Positions 63,501 to 64,000 of a DNA stretch of 64,000 nt are shown piece after piece; position 1 is the first letter of the stretch, and each line of letters starts with the position of its first letter. The notes below the pieces were generated by a model. It was not told the origin of the DNA and made no database searches. It saw nothing but the letters and a program-made list of their open reading frames with translations. Source of the DNA: an uncultured Lachnospiraceae bacterium (lineage in GTDB: Bacteria; Bacillota; Clostridia; Lachnospirales; Lachnospiraceae); contig CAMZDG010000015.1 of assembly GCA_947305245.1 (NCBI GenBank), positions 1 to 64,000 on the forward strand. Direction: 5' to 3'. Both the position numbers and the translations under genes were made by a program.

Positions 63501-64000
63501 TCCGAGCTTCCCAAGAATCTTTCGGATTCGAAATATTTTGTCGTGGCACCGGAGGGCATGCCTTATCTGGACGAGGTGACCGTAGGAGAGGGCAGAATAC
63601 GGATTGATTGGGGGCACAGGACCGTAATAGAGCCCACCTGCCAATATTCCCTTTGGAGAAAGAAAGGTGACGGAGATTGGCAGGAGATCCAGACGCTAAC
63701 GCTAGGAGATCCGTCGAGCAATGAGTATTATCAAGATGAGGTTTGTTGGGATAATGGCATTGAGGTCGGAGCCACCTATTCTTATTACGTGCAGCTTAAA
63801 ATCCCGGAAAAAGAAAATCCCATCATATTGCATACACAGGAAGAAACGGTTGTAGCTGAAAAGGAAACTAACGCTCCTAAGCTGGAAAGAATTCGTTCCT
63901 TCTACTACAGCAACAGGGTTTTGCTGGAGTGGAAAGAGAATAAGGGAATCGAGTGCTATCAGATCCTGAGGAAGACGGGCAGCGGAGGCTGGGATGTCAT
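60537..64000 (+). CDS. Secreted BspA/DUF285-type repeat protein with fibronectin-like domains (partial)
   Basis: The open frame has no stop before the window ends, so at least 1154 residues are encoded and the C-terminus is missing. Signal MKFKKIRKMLFMMMLSAG ends near VYAAL. A Thr/Gly-rich region with repeats (GGEEAGTTAPVGGEGAGTTAPA) covers about 55-160, then a beta-rich domain to about 340. About 16-20 repeats of the DUF285/BspA type (MFxxCxxLxxLDLSSFDTSNVTxM, about 25 residues) fill roughly 345-945, interrupted by longer units with TFGxxCTFA. Two fibronectin-III-like domains follow (YSLWRKKGDGDW, YQILRKTGSGGW). GGGAGGG precedes the start. Whether it ends in the shared module cannot be seen. 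Confidence 0.85.
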   Translation, partial: MKFKKIRKMLFMMMLSAGIVVTSTPVPVYAALIEVGAPEPDTTIDIINVGASGATISEGTGTTTTGTTGTATTTPVGGGDAGIAPVGGEEAGTTAPVGGEGAGTTAPAVGEGSQVDTENKTDVTNSAAGTTVDLEAGASGSTVTTEGSTAVGGGTTTPGGNGSNLNLGNPGTDGTVTVSVPHIYSSQPERTVTYKATDTHIDMTLEMDNLQDYYECFGGSSHFWAINFSDGNNYRMVVNSPYGMNGTFSIPEMNGSFMLKLGEYNYQNVDATVTVSGNVIQWSADIPTYWNQTFSLDDFSINSYEASSYEDPHITSAVYDWEMDVAGKVTIRDKAAGSDGRPLLDLYRNMDSVTSIDLDVTSWEVWTGYFSNFPNLETVRIRAGQIADNSTFIRLFYNCPKLKSVDLNGLDASEITSMQSMFSNCQALETVDLGGMNTSNLTDTCAMFSGCGSLKAVDLTSFDTSNVTNACDMFNCRNELYGAGGNYIGFTSSLESITFGSQCTFASTYNMSGMFANCSNLKQLDLSSFNTSNVTYMSNMFNGCKKLESLNLSSFDTSNVENMYYMFGQCSSLQTLDLSNFDTSKVTNVSGMFVCYSSVYDEQGSYAGTVTNLKSIIFGDQCTFANVTSMQSMFYGCSKLEALDLSSFNTSNVTNMNLMFSGCSSLTQLNMSSFNTSSLTSMREMFRECVNLEEIDLTSFDTSNVTDVNFAFNCSKVYTDENHNSIELDPKLREIKFGEDCTFESLDSMAYMFMGCRSLEALDLSSFDTSNVTSFAEMFSGCSSLTQLDLSGFNTSNVTDMVGMFQGCASLSEIDLSSFDTSKVTNASGMFACSSYYFDEYGDYQTIYPQLTKATFGSNCTFASATDLSSMFSEDLNLQSLDLSMFDTSNCTDMSSMFFQCSGLESVNLNSFDTSKVTDVFCMFYGCSGLKQLNLSHFDLSAVEESDGFIEIWGSQMKKFQSPKNVSFLAYLPDVNNSWLDYETMEETSELPKNLSDSKYFVVAPEGMPYLDEVTVGEGRIRIDWGHRTVIEPTCQYSLWRKKGDGDWQEIQTLTLGDPSSNEYYQDEVCWDNGIEVGATYSYYVQLKIPEKENPIILHTQEETVVAEKETNAPKLERIRSFYYSNRVLLEWKENKGIECYQILRKTGSGGWDV
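60766..60870 (+). repeat. Repeats in the Thr/Gly-rich spacer of the fourth surface gene
   Basis: In-frame units of about 33 bases (GCGCCCGTGGGAGGCGAAG-like) encode APVGGE(E/G)AGTT. Likely a spacer that varies in length. Confidence 0.6.

Overview
The window looks like chromosome from an anaerobic Clostridia-type Bacillota, most likely a gut or rumen Lachnospiraceae. This is an inference from gene content, made without database searches. The signs are a group-A [FeFe] hydrogenase beside a flavin/Fe-S NADPH-type oxidoreductase, a group II ECF module, PTS enzyme I, intracellular GH67 and GH2 glycosidases, strong AGGAGG ribosome sites with some TTG/GTG starts, and giant secreted repeat proteins. 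Protein-coding density is high, and no insertion sequence, phage gene or CRISPR array was seen.

Layout. 0.2-4.3 kb: a histidine phosphatase, an unknown membrane protein and the energizing module ecfA1-ecfA2-ecfT of a vitamin/metal ECF transporter; its substrate-binding S subunit must lie elsewhere. 4.3-9.8 kb: a lipoprotein 5'-nucleotidase and an SbcD/SbcC-like (YhaO/YhaN-like) nuclease-ATPase pair. 10.4-14.0 kb: a fusion of the NuoF Fe-S tail with a GltD/NfnB-like FAD-NADPH reductase, overlapping the [FeFe] hydrogenase gene. 14.1-18.3 kb: a Fur-family regulator with an operator-like palindrome, a small Cys/His membrane protein, znuA-znuC-znuB and a small exported protein. 18.3-21.1 kb (minus strand): ptsI and an unknown protein. 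21.2-23.6 kb: a DegV protein, then a Cys/His-rich permease and a second Fur-family regulator behind a Fur-box-like hairpin. 23.8 kb: tRNA-Lys(CTT). 24-29 kb: an acidic repeat protein and a large GGDEF-like/EAL/GGDEF protein. 29-32 kb: a beta-helix lipoprotein and a GH67 alpha-glucuronidase, followed by a 175-bp nested inverted repeat.

32.4-42.9 kb is a tightly packed run: GH2 beta-galactosidase, MraY-like transferase, GreA-like factor, HAD-CPBP fusion, a sensor with an eroded kinase domain, a NarX-type histidine kinase and a LuxR-type response regulator. A degenerate receiver protein (43.1 kb) separates this signalling set from four consecutive very large exported proteins that fill 43.5-64 kb. 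These combine internalin-type leucine-rich repeats, InlB-B-like repeats, GLUG repeats and BspA/DUF285-type repeats. The first three end in the same roughly 325-residue C-terminal module, which is itself an internal duplication. Two of its copies share a 287-bp stretch with no mismatch. The fourth gene runs off the window.

The most interesting material is the giant-protein locus with its shared duplicated C-terminal module and the neighbouring set of intact plus decayed two-component proteins, followed by the nested inverted repeat at 32.1 kb, the hydrogenase partner fusion and the two Fur-family loci with operator-like palindromes.
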